The notes under the pieces are model-generated. The model ran no database searches. It was not told where the DNA came from and saw only the letters and a program-made list of their open reading frames with translations. The position numbers and the translations under genes are program-made. From positions 22,388,006 to 22,452,005 of the forward strand of contig CM055095.1 in NCBI GenBank assembly GCA_029204225.1: 64,000 nucleotides of DNA, written 5' to 3'. The DNA is from Diphasiastrum complanatum. Taxonomy: Eukaryota > Streptophyta > Lycopodiopsida > Lycopodiales > Lycopodiaceae. Shown here one piece after another: positions 1 through 10,559 of the stretch. Every line of letters begins with the position of its first letter. The first letter of the stretch is position 1.

Positions 1-48
1 GTCTATGCTTAGCATAAGTACATAGTTAGACTTTTTTTTAAGGTTACG

Positions 49-2522
49 ATGTCAAGTAGTTCCTCCTCTTCTGTTCCAGTAGTTGTAACTCAATACGTTG
101 CAACAAGTGCATCATCTTCATCTGATATTCCCAACGAAAGCTTTTTTTATAAAGCCACTCTTGATTCTCAACATATTTTCATAAATGATGTGGCATCATC
201 ATCATTTACCCGTTCATCTTCTGAAATTTCTCATGCAAGTACTTTTCAAGAAATGACGCTTGTAACTCAACTTGTGTCAAATCTTTCGACCTCGTTCTCC
301 TCTTTAGATACAGGTTCTGTACCATTGTTCTTTTGAACAAGTTGAATCATTGAGTGATGAGTCAAAAACTTCAATTCACTCAGTTACTGATTCTAGTAAA
401 TCAACAGATCCGCATAAGTCTATTGAGCCGCGACATTCAAGCTTTTCTCATGTTCGTAGGAGATCTTCTCAAAGAGATGTTTGTCGTGTTAAATCTAAAA
501 GCGCTATATTCGTTGAAAATTTAGAGCCTTCTGAGAGTCCAGAACATCTGAAATTCCAGCACCTTCTCAACCAGTTCAAGCACTTACTAGTGTCACAAAT
601 GTCATTTTTAGATCAGACTCCAAACAAAAAGGAAAATACAAGAGAGACTTGAGATCCTGTTGATTACAAAAACAATTGATTACAAAATCTGAGATTTGAA
701 AGGTACGGAATATTATTTGTTGCTCATCCTGTTGTTTGCAAAAGCTGAGTATCAGAGAAATTGAAGAATTAAGATCAAACCACTTTTTACGAAATAAGGA
801 TGAGAGAAATTACTATTTGTGTGCAACAGTGAGGCCGGACAAAAACTCAATTTCATATTTTTTAAATGCTTTGGAGGTTTGTCGCAAAGCTTACAAAGCG
901 GTCATGCAATCGAAAACTCATGGTTTCAACGAATGCATGCACAACTATAGAAAGACCCAACATTACAAGGATCCTTACAGGTTCGAACTGTTTCTCCAGA
1001 TGCTTACAAAATTAAAAATATTTTTGATGTACAAAGAGTTTGCCAAAACAAAAAATGTTCCCTATTTGAGTTACTCATATTTTTTTAGAATTTGAAAAAA
1101 AGATTTTGGACTGGTAAAGGTTCTCAAAAAATCACGAATGACAGTATGTTCCACTTGCGAGTTGTTGAAGTCTACAAAACAACTTGCAAAGACCAATGAT
1201 GAGAAAGGTAAATATTAATCAAAATTTTCATTCATTTTAATACTTTCTGTTTTGAAAAATTTTAAGTTGCAATCCTTTTTAATATCATTATGGTATGATC
1301 TTTATTCTATTAAATAAACGAATCATTGTATTTTCAATGGATGCTGCAAAAGCTCTTCAACCGCACAAAGATCAACAAGCAGTTGAAAGACAAAAGTTGG
1401 CCAAGCATCGAAAGAAATATCTGGAATGTCCAAAAAAATATCTGGGCCTTGTTATTGATGGCATGGATCAGAAAAAAATAATGTTGTCTCATTTTGTCAG
1501 AGTGCCTAAAAATTTGAACAAGGTAAATTTTATTCAGGTTCATCTCATTGGAGCACTTGTGTTTAATGGCACTTTGGAGTCCAAGGTCTTTTTTTATTAT
1601 CCCAATGTTTGAAATGATCCAAATTTGACGATCACCATTGTACATAAGATAATTTGCGAATTTGGTGAAAATCTTCCAGAAATACTTTATTTGCAGCTTG
1701 ACAACAATAAAAACCAAACCGTTTTGGCATACTTGTCATGCTAGTGGAGATGTTTTTTTTCAAAAAAGTAAAAATAGGATTTTTGTTGGTAGGACATACC
1801 CACGATTAAATTGATCAAATGTTTAGTTGCTTTCTAAGAGGTTGAGACGCAAGAAAGCATTTTCTTTACCAGTGTTTCAAAGCATTGTTGAGGAATCGTA
1901 TGTGCCAAAGCCAAACTTGTCATTAATCAGACACACATATGATTTTAGTGATTATGTTAAGGCGTCCAATGAAACAGAGCGATGCATAGCTAATATTAAT
2001 GATATTAGCTTTCAGCACCAGTTTAAAATCAAATGTAACAAATCAGACATTATATTATTATGGGGCAAACTATTTTCAAATTCAGTTTCATGGCTACCTC
2101 TGGAAGGAGTTCGATTTTTGCTTAACATTCCATCGACTCAAATCAAGCTTGTTGTGTTGTCTCCCTTGAACTCCTTGCTAGAAGAACAAAAGGCACAAAG
2201 AGAACATCGTGAGATTGATCCATTTGTTTCGTTAAATTTTTTTGGAATCAAGTATTCAAGCAGCTTATCATTTTTTTGATGAGATCAGCATTGGTGGATG
2301 GACTTTTTCGAGGAACAAAAAATTAGTTTGCTCAATCTCGAACATACATCAACAACTGAAGAATTTCATTGGCCTCATAAATTAGGAACATCAACTACAA
2401 CTGTCGAAATTTCAGATCTTTCTCAAGATAATGATTTCTTGCAGCTTGTGCAAGGTGAGGAACATGAAATTTATGTGGGCTCAAGGAAGAATAGGCAAAG
2501 TGTAAAAGCTGCAAAAAATTGA
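49..2522 (+). mobile_element. Decayed transposase-like gene of the IDGMDQ (DUF7869-like) family, copy 1
   Basis: Consecutive plus-strand reading frames resemble one long protein. It starts with a Ser-rich segment (49-336) and a basic segment with HVRRRSSQRD (350-652). A block with SIREIEELRSNHFLRNKDER and a VRPDKN...VCRKAY pattern follows at 736-1000. The core at 1330-1610 carries LVIDGMDQ, then DPNLTITI, then LQLDN at 1691-1705. A GHTHD-IDQMF motif lies at about 1786-1824 and SLPVFQSIVEESYVP follows it. From memory, this order (IDGMDQ, QLDN, GHTH-IDQMF) is that of a transposase-like family now called DUF7869, with a possible DDE/RNase H-like core; I could not search. The frame is broken by several stops and shifts, for example a TAA between HTHD and IDQMF, so it is a pseudogene. 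No terminal repeats were seen. A non-mobile multicopy gene is the alternative. Confidence 0.55.
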
Positions 2523-3110
2523 TCCTCAATGTTCAAGCTTTTCACATGTTCGTAGGAGACCTAATCAAAGTGATGTTCGTCGTGTTAAATCTAAAAGGGC
2601 TATATTTACTGAAAATTTAGAGCATTTTGAAGGTCCAGAACGTCCTAAGGTTGGATCCAAAATTTGGAGTCAAGAAACTCCAATACCTTCTTAACCAGTT
2701 CAAGCACTTACAAGTGTCACAGGTTCAATTTACAGATCAGACTCCAAACAAAAGAGAAAATACAAGAGAGACTTGAGATCTTCACCTGTTTTAACTAATT
2801 GCCAAAAGCAGTTGATTACAAAATCTGAGATTCGTAAGATACGGAATATTATTTGCTGCTCATCCTGTTGCTTACAAAAACTCAGTATCAGAGAAATTGA
2901 ACAGTTAAGATCAAACTTCTTTTTATAAAGTAAGGATGAAAGGAATTATTATTTGTGTGCAACAGTGAGGCCAGACAAAAACTCCTATTCGTATTTTTTA
3001 AATGCTTTAGATGTATGTCGCAAAGCTTACAAAGTAGTTCACGCAATCAAAAACTCACGACTTCAACAAATGCATGCACGACTTCAAAAAGATCCAACAT
3101 TACATGTTCG
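2523..3110 (+). repeat. Partial second copy of the IDGMDQ-family element
   Basis: This stretch repeats about positions 430-1005 of the first copy in the same orientation, with clear but imperfect identity. Shared landmarks are the HVRRR segment (HVRRRPNQSD here), the REIE-LRSN block, and the VRPDKNS...LDVCRKAYK segment at 2953-3040. It begins directly after the stop of the first copy's last frame (about 2520) and ends before the core, so the IDGMDQ part is absent. A head-to-tail insertion or unequal recombination between neighbouring copies would give this layout. Confidence 0.7.
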
Positions 3111-3159
3111 AATTACAAATATATATCAGAATGAAACGCCTGATTATTAGATCCAGTTG

Positions 3160-3475
3160 AATCGTCCATGTCCTGGCCATCATCATCAGACTCATGTGAC
3201 TGCGATGCATGAGATTGGGACTGCGATACTTGCGTGCAACGAAGATGTGTAAATTTTGTAACTGATGTTGTTAGAGTGTTCGACCGAATGAATGTGGTGA
3301 AGTTAAAATATATGTCGAAACCATAATACATACCTTAGAATATCCATTCCAGTCAATTCTCACTCCTTGTCTCTCCAATAATTCAAGTAATGATTGCAAG
3401 TTGTTGGAATATGCATACTTGTACTCCTCTTTTGTGGAGACCGCTTTACGGCAAATTTCTGCATGAACCATCAAA
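3160..3475 (-). pseudogene. Unrecognised minus-strand gene fragment, possibly two exons
   Basis: Reading leftwards on the minus strand, 3475-3335 encodes a coding-like stretch with LQSLLELLERQGVRIDWNGY. It is followed by AAG-GTATGTATTATG, a possible splice donor near 3333. Further left, 3260-3160 encodes an acidic, Ser-rich tail (SQSQSHASQSHESDDDGQDM). The composition suggests the end of a nuclear protein, perhaps an accessory protein of a DNA transposon, but I do not recognise the family. It abuts the truncated second copy of the IDGMDQ element. Confidence 0.3.
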
Positions 3476-3559
3476 TTGGTGATTGTAATTTAAATCTAAA
3501 CAAGTCCACAAATAAAATATGAATTATGACCAAAACAAGTTCAACTTATGGGTGGGGAG

Positions 3560-4640
3560 CCTTACGAAATGGGCATGAAAAAAACCTTGGCCACCACTGC
3601 CTAGGTGCGAGGGCCCTGCCGTCTCCATTCACTTCTTAATTGCCTCTCTTTGTTGCTTGAAACAATCTGGATCTTCTCGAAATTATTTCTTTGCAAACTT
3701 CCAATTGTCCTTGTGCATGTTGTATGGCCTAGATTTGCTAGCTCTCACCGCATCTCGGATCTCTGATTTGCAGTGGCTCATCATACTTCCCATGCATCAT
3801 CCCATCCATATTTGGTCCAATTCCAAATTTGGGGACATTCTGGCTAGAAAAAGAGCGATCGGAAGAGGAGTCGCCTCAGCGGCGGCTCCTATTGTGGCGG
3901 TGAAGAGGCATTGGCATTAGAGAAAGTGGATATACATGAGATCCCTCATGCAGGTGGTGACCCTCTTATCACGGTTATTCTCAATGATGTGACCATCCAT
4001 GTCTATGTCATTCGACGGCGGGATGGTAGCTGGTGGCGATGTGGCCCTGGGAGTGTCTACGGGGGTGCCCTCCGGTATGGGAGACGTGGCCATGGGAGTG
4101 TCTACGGGGGTGGCGTTAGGTATGAAAGATGCTCTATCGATGGGAGAATAGTGATGCTATGGGGTACCGAGGGGAGAATAGCCAATGGGGGGCATCTGGA
4201 AGGGGAGAATATATAGGGGGGGACTGGATGAGAGTGGGTTGAAAACCCCACGGTGAAATGTGACCACACAGTGTATAGCCAAGAGGAAATGACTCAATGG
4301 TAGTGGGTCCAGAGGGCGGGAAAATGTGAGGGGTGAAAGTGAGCATGCTGAGAATCTGTGTGACAAATGCATGAGTTGCAGTATCGTGTGACATACGTGC
4401 TGCCTCCTGGGTCGGTGTATCTCGAAGTAGGGACTCCCCATGACAAGATGCGCTACACGGACATGTAGGGCTACGAGCCTCAGGTCGAGCCCTCAAGCGC
4501 TGTAAGACCCTATCCTACTGCGAGGAAGGAAACTGATCAAGGTAGCTAATGAGCTCACTCTTGCTCATAGAGGAAAGGCAAGATGACCCGCGACTATGGC
4601 CTAACCTCTGACTAGGGGATCCAGTGTCTGACATAATGGG
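3560..4640 (-). pseudogene. Unrecognised minus-strand low-complexity coding-like region
   Basis: A minus-strand frame begins near 4638 (MSDTGSPSQRLGHSRG) and continues leftward with breaks through Pro/Ser/Thr-rich sequence. At about 4140-3990 it shows a repeated TPVDTP-ATSP motif, coded by two 48-bp direct repeats (about 4040-4087 and 4088-4135). A basic, coding-like piece (LEVCKEIISRRSRLFQATKR) lies near 3720-3650. It may be an accessory gene of a DNA transposon or a decayed host gene. I cannot place it in a family, and the joining of the pieces is inferred from strand and composition only. Confidence 0.25.
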
Positions 4641-4717
4641 TGCAACGAAATAAGAGGGATAAATACTGTAGACAACCTATGGGAGTCTTAAAAATTAGTA
4701 AGAAAAAAACATCGCCA

Positions 4718-4870
<153 letters not shown>

Positions 4871-5283
4871 CCGTGGGCTTAAAAAACTAGAGTATTGTGA
4901 AACGAATGCCAAAACTTTTATGTATACCGCCTCATAGCTACAACGTCAATACCAACACATATATATTGTCATATTCATGACCATTTCAAGTCCAAACAAC
5001 AATGATAATCCAAATTAAACCACATTGAGGAGTGGACATCAATAGAAGGCTCATTGGCCCCACAAGTGACTCGTACGTAATGAGGGGGTGTCTATCTAGT
5101 ACATGAAGAGACCAAAGAGGAACATGGTGTGTAGGACCATGGTAGTCCTTGAGTCTGATGGTTCGTAGCATCAAAGAGAGAAAAAGATGTTGTTACTTCA
5201 AACTCAACACTTCAAAGTGGTTACAAGTGGACACTTGTTTGAATCTAGATGGACCTCATGCAACCTTTTAGAGTTATTGAGTT

Positions 5284-8200
5284 TCAAGAAGCAAACACAC
5301 TTTTCTCATTTCGATGTAGTGAACCATGAGATTCTTTATGTCTCTCTTCCTTAGGAATGTGTACAAAGGCCTTACATCCGAATATTCGCAAGTGGTTCAT
5401 CTTTGGCTTCTTCATCGTGAATGCTTCCTCAGGTGCTATCTTTGGTATGGCAATGGTAGGACTTCTATTTTGAAGATAGACTGCCATGCTACATGCTTCT
5501 GACCAAAAATCTTTTGGTAGTTTCATCTCAGCTAGCATAGAGTTGGCACTTTCCACAATCGTACGATTCTTGTGCTCAACTACACCATTGAGAGCAGGAG
5601 TATGAGCTTGCGTAAATTGTCTTTTAATCCCACATTGATCACAAAGATCATTGAAGTCATTAGACTTGTACTCACCTCCACTATCTGATCTTAGGACTTT
5701 GATCTTCCTACCTGTCTGATTTTCGACCAATGCTTTGAAGCTCTTGAAGTTATCAAATGCATCTGATTTCTTCCTCAAGAACTAGATCCATGTCTTACGT
5801 GACATATCATCAATAAAGGTCATGAAATAGAAGGCTTTACCTAATGACATGGTCCTCATAGGCCCGCATAAATCTATGTGGATTAGATCCAGGATGTTCT
5901 TTGCTCTTGCAACACCCCCTTTATTGAACTTCTCTCAATGCTGCTTCCCATATACACAGGATTCACACATCGATTTCAAGTGATCTTCTATGGTAGGCAA
6001 TGCTGTTACCATCTCCAATTTTCTCATCAAACTGAGGCTTCCCAAGTTCAAGTGACCAAGCCTCTTATGCCACAACTCAGTTTGCGATGGAATGGACGAT
6101 ACAAGTCCGTGTTGCCCTTTAATTGTAGCATTCAACCTGTACAATTTTGTATTGGGCTCTCTTACTCCATCCGCAATAACTTTGAACTTTTGGTTCACAT
6201 TCTTCACAAAGCAATGATCATGGGCGAATTCTACTTTCAACTTTTGATCAGTAATGACTCCAACAAAAAGTAGATTTTTCTTCAAACCTGGTACATAAAG
6301 TACCTCCCTGATCATCCTGCTTTTGCCATCAGGTAGTTGGATTGAAACGGTGTCTATCCTCTTGATCTTGCACACCTCACCATTTGCTTGTGAAACAGAT
6401 CTTCCATTATCCAACACCTTCAAACTACTGAACCAATTCTTGTTACCTGTCATGTGTCTTGTGGCTCCCGAGTCAATATACCATGCTTGATCATCTTGAT
6501 TAGATGACAATGCAGATATGAAGTTGCTAGAGTCTTCAATCTCACCCTCATCGACAAGGTTACCTGCTTGTTTTGGTTTTTCCTTGCCTTGTTCCACCAG
6601 GAATTTGTGACATTCACTCTTCCAATGGCCCTTTTTACCACAATGGAAGCACTTGCCTTTCTTCTTAGTTTTACTGGAAGATCCCTCATCCTCTTGAGAC
6701 TTGGAAAATTGCTGCTTAGACTTCTTCTTGCCCTTGCCCTTGCCTTGTTTTTGGCGTGTCGCAAGTGCCTGATCGTCAGTATTTTGACGTCTAGCTTTTA
6801 CCATTTCTCGCCGTTGCTCTTCCTGCATCAAGATTCTTGTGAGCTCGTCAAAGGTTGGCAATATTTCTCTTGATGCTATTCCACTCACAAACATCTGATA
6901 GGGTTCTGTAATGCCGCACAATGCATTGTGCACCAGCTCCACATCACGTATGCGCTCACCAATAGAATGCAGTTCATCTCTCATTGTCTTGATTTTGGTC
7001 ATGTACGTCTGAATGTGCTCTCCTTGCTCCATGCGGGCACTATTCAACTTTGACTTCAGAAACATGATTCTTGATGGATTTGACGTCTCAAACTGCTCCT
7101 TTAGCACATCCCATGCCTGTCTGGGTGTAACAGCATCACAAATGTGGGTAATGATGTGATCCTTCACTGACAAGTTAATGAAGGTCAAAGCTTTTCTCAT
7201 CTTTTTGTCAAACACTTTGATATCTGCTTCATTTGGCGGCCTTCTCTCATCACCTGTGATGACTTCCCACATGTCTTTCTCCATCAGTATGTTTTTCATT
7301 CTGAATTTCCACAATGCATAGTTAGAAATCTCGTCCAATTTGCTACTTTCACTCAAAATGGACTCTCCCATGTTTGCCATCGCAAAACTGCTTGAAACTT
7401 CTGTCGTAGGTTAAAAACAGTATGTTGAGGCCAACAGTGATGTCAGAAGTTGAAAATAATCACCTTCACTTTTTCCCTTCCCAGGCCACTCGCCACTTTT
7501 CCACCAATTTGAAAGCCAAATCGGCGTCGCCTTCCGAAATGCACTCAGTCGTCAACTCCCAACAACGTGCCCAGTGGAATGGTGAAATCACTTCTGACGT
7601 ACTCCGAACACTTTCTCCGCTGCAGTCACTCTGTTTTGCTGTACCGTACTTGTAGGTACAGTCCGGGTGCCCTTCGTTTGGAGGTTATAGCCTTTCATTT
7701 GGGTCAAAACGGGCAAAGGACCCAAAACTAGGGACTCTTCTAGTTTTTGAGCTATTTTTTCACCTTGAAGAAGCTTCACTCTTCACTTGTGAAGGGACCC
7801 AACTCCAATTTCAGTATGAAAATTTTTAATGAAGTTGAAGGTTGAAATGCACTTCACTTCTTCAAGGCCCTCTTCAACAACCCTTCAAACTCCATCCAAT
7901 GGTTGAATCTGATCCAACTATGGATATCCCTTCTGGGTAGCACAATCTGAGTCGTCAATCTTGTAACTCCTCTATCCAACAGATCTGAACACTTCTGTGC
8001 ACCAATGGAGAGTCTTATAGACACTGTCCACTTCAAAACGCTACGCTCTCACCCTAGTTCCACGTGCGAACAGTCTGCGACCTCCCTGTCTGCGATCGCG
8101 CCTCGCCACACTGATTTTTGTTTGATCTAACTTGCTTGTGAGTCAATTTGAGCACAATCTGAGGCCTAGAACAAGGTTGCCCTACTGATTCCAAGTCTGT

Positions 8201-8703
8201 AGATTGTTCACTCAAGAAATTTCGTGGAGAAACGGTGATTTTAGCTCAACTTGACAAAGTGGATTTTTTCACCTTTTACCGTAAATCTGCTAGGTTAACT
8301 GTCTGGAGACAAATCTCTGACATAAACCTCAGAATCTCTCCATGGTTGGTTGATAATGTGATTAACTTCCTTCCTGTCCTTACGGCATCCAAAACGGTGC
8401 ACAAACAGCGAAGAAATCACCAGTTATGTATAAAAATCGTAATCCCAAACCCGGTTTCAATTTTCAGCTGGCTTCAAAATTGTCAAATTTTCACCAAATT
8501 TTTCCATGTTTGATGCTATGCACAGGCTAATAATCCCTCTGCTGAGCTTAGCAAGCCTCTATAAACTAGAAATCGTGCACCGGTGCTTCTCTTTCCGTCT
8601 TCAACCCGTCGTAAACCCCGAACTCTCAGAAGACAGTTCTCCCAAAGCTCTCTTCAACGGTGATGCTGTATTGTGTACACTCCCTGTACGGCTCCGATAC
8701 CAA
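5284..8703 (-). mobile_element. Broken Ty1/copia element A
   Basis: On the minus strand, reading from right to left, the parts are as follows. A primer binding site complementary to initiator tRNA(Met) lies at 8691-8703 (the plus strand reads GCTCCGATACCAA). A leader of about 1.3 kb without a clear gene runs from 8690 to 7381. A gag gene starts at 7380, with a UBN2-type domain and a CX2CX4HX4C zinc knuckle (CFHCGKKGHWKSEC). A copia protease (WYIDSGATRHM) and a GAG-pre-integrase block (LWHKRLGHL) follow. An integrase core (near SDSGGEYKS and NRTIVESANSM) ends near 5284. Reverse transcriptase was not found. The gag-protease part is a long open frame; the element as a whole is broken in a few places. 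Its LTR should lie right of 8703, but I could not define it. Confidence 0.85.
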
Positions 8704-9275
8704 CTTAGAATTTGCTTTGCACAGGAACACAGATCATGCTACACATCAACACAGACAGAAAACACTCTCCACAACAAGCTCACATAGCAACTGTATTTCT
8801 CAAAATGAAATTACACTGTACATATAGTTGTTCACTCAGGCAACCCATGCATGACCTAGGTTGCCGTTGGCGAGACGCGTGTCCCGTCAACTTGCCTCGT
8901 GGCGAGGCCAACTGATCTTTATCCACTGATAGGACCCACAGTACAGTAACACAGTGATTCTACTTTAATTCTAACTCCATATTGGACGCTTCACTATTTC
9001 TTACATCCATTTTATATATCAAGATGAAAAACCAGCATGAAAAGTATCATAGAATCATAATGGATAGATTCTTCCATGTTTTCACCTTTGATATCTCTAA
9101 AAAACAATAGTAACCAAGCAATAAAGGTGTGATCAAAAAATGCTTGCATGCCTCCTCCATATTTTACTCTTGAGAAGTGTATGTGTCCAAAACTCCCATA
9201 TATGAGTCTCCTTTGCCACCTTGCCATAAAAAACCATCAACTCTTGGAAATTCATGAGTGAAAGAGTACAAAAAT
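8704..9275. other. Intervening region, probably LTR sequence of copia A at its left side
   Basis: No gene is recognised here. The left part directly follows the copia A primer site, so by position it should contain that element's upstream LTR. No second LTR copy is present in the window to define its ends. A GC-rich patch (GTTGGCGAGACGCGTGTC near 8865-8885) is unlike the flanks. A 71-codon frame at 9012-9227 on the minus strand looks like chance. Confidence 0.4.
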
Positions 9276-10439
9276 TGTTGGATTATTCTTCTTTCTACTA
9301 ATCGACTAATCGGTTTTTAATCTTCATCCAACTGTTTATCCAGTTCTGTGGATTTTTTCGTGTCTTTATACAGTTTATAGAATTACAAGTGTTTTTACAC
9401 AGTCTGTAGAAATACACGGAGTTTGACAACAGTGTCGCATTTTCTTTCTCTACAAACCCGACAGTGTCGTCTGTCAAAAATCTCGTGTAGAAAAGCAGTG
9501 TCGCCTTTTTCGCGTGTCAGGAATTACATGTAAAAATGTAGTGTCGCATTTTTCGCATTTTTTGCCTGTCAGGAATTACGTGCAAAAATGTAGTGGCGTC
9601 TTTTTCGCATTTTTTTGCTTGTCAAGATTCATGAGTAAAAATGCAGTGTCGCATTTTTCGCCTATGGTAGTTACGTTCATTTATGCAAAATGACAGTTTA
9701 CGTTCATTTATGCAGATAGACTGTTTACGACCAATTGTCGCCGCTTATCACCAAGCAACTTCTGAGAAGAACTGGATGAATGCCAGCGGACTCCAGCCAA
9801 CTAGCAATCACATTTGACGATCTAATTACTTAGTATAAATCAGATGTTCATACATCTCATTATCAAGTCTGATCAACATTGTGAATTGTGAAGGAGTTGA
9901 GTTGAGTATTATTACATGACGTTTCCTGTGCTCTCATCAAGCAGATCGTTCACAATCAGAAAGTATTGTTGTTAGCTCTCTATCAAGCTTTTAAGCTTGA
10001 ATCTCTTGAGCATTCTAGCTTAGTCTTTTAGAGATTTATTTTAGAGTTGCTATTGCGCTACTACTTATCAGCAAAGTTGCTTATTTCACACTTATTCTTA
10101 GTTACTCAGAGATAGCTTTAGAGTGCGCGATTTCTATCCACTATTGTCTTGCGCTCATTAGCATCTGATCTTGTTTTTCTGAATCAACACTGTTTTTTTA
10201 TTGCATTCAGTTTGTGTCAGAATACATGCATCTTTGTATTGCTTTTGTAACTGATAGAAATTGTCTGAGAATTCAATACTTTATGTTTGGCTATGTAATC
10301 ACTTAGTATCTAGCGAAAGTTAGTTGCTAAAGATTGAGCGTGATTTCTATCACTACTGCTTTGTTCAATTTTTGATTGGTGTAGTCATGCATTGGAAGTA
10401 GGCAGTTTTCGCCATTCTTTTACTCACCTATTTTCGACA
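9276..10439 (+). repeat. Upstream LTR of copia B
   Basis: The LTR starts TGTTGGATTATTC and ends TTCGACA, directly before TGGTATCAGAGC. Its 9294-9800 part recurs in the same orientation at 15500-16018. Inside, 9420-9660 shows a short, imperfect internal repeat built on the phrase GTGTCGCATTTTTCGC, with about four to five units, which the second copy shares. Confidence 0.8.
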
Positions 10440-10559
10440 TGGTATCAGAGCATTATTCTTATCGCAGACAAGCTGAATGAATCCAATTATCATCTATGGA
10501 AATTTAAGATGAAGACCTTGCTAATCGCCTTCGCAAGAGGATTGAGCTACCAAGGTTTG

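Noticed and set aside
9012-9227. 71-codon minus-strand frame
   Set aside because: No recognisable motif, no neighbouring exon, and a length expected by chance.
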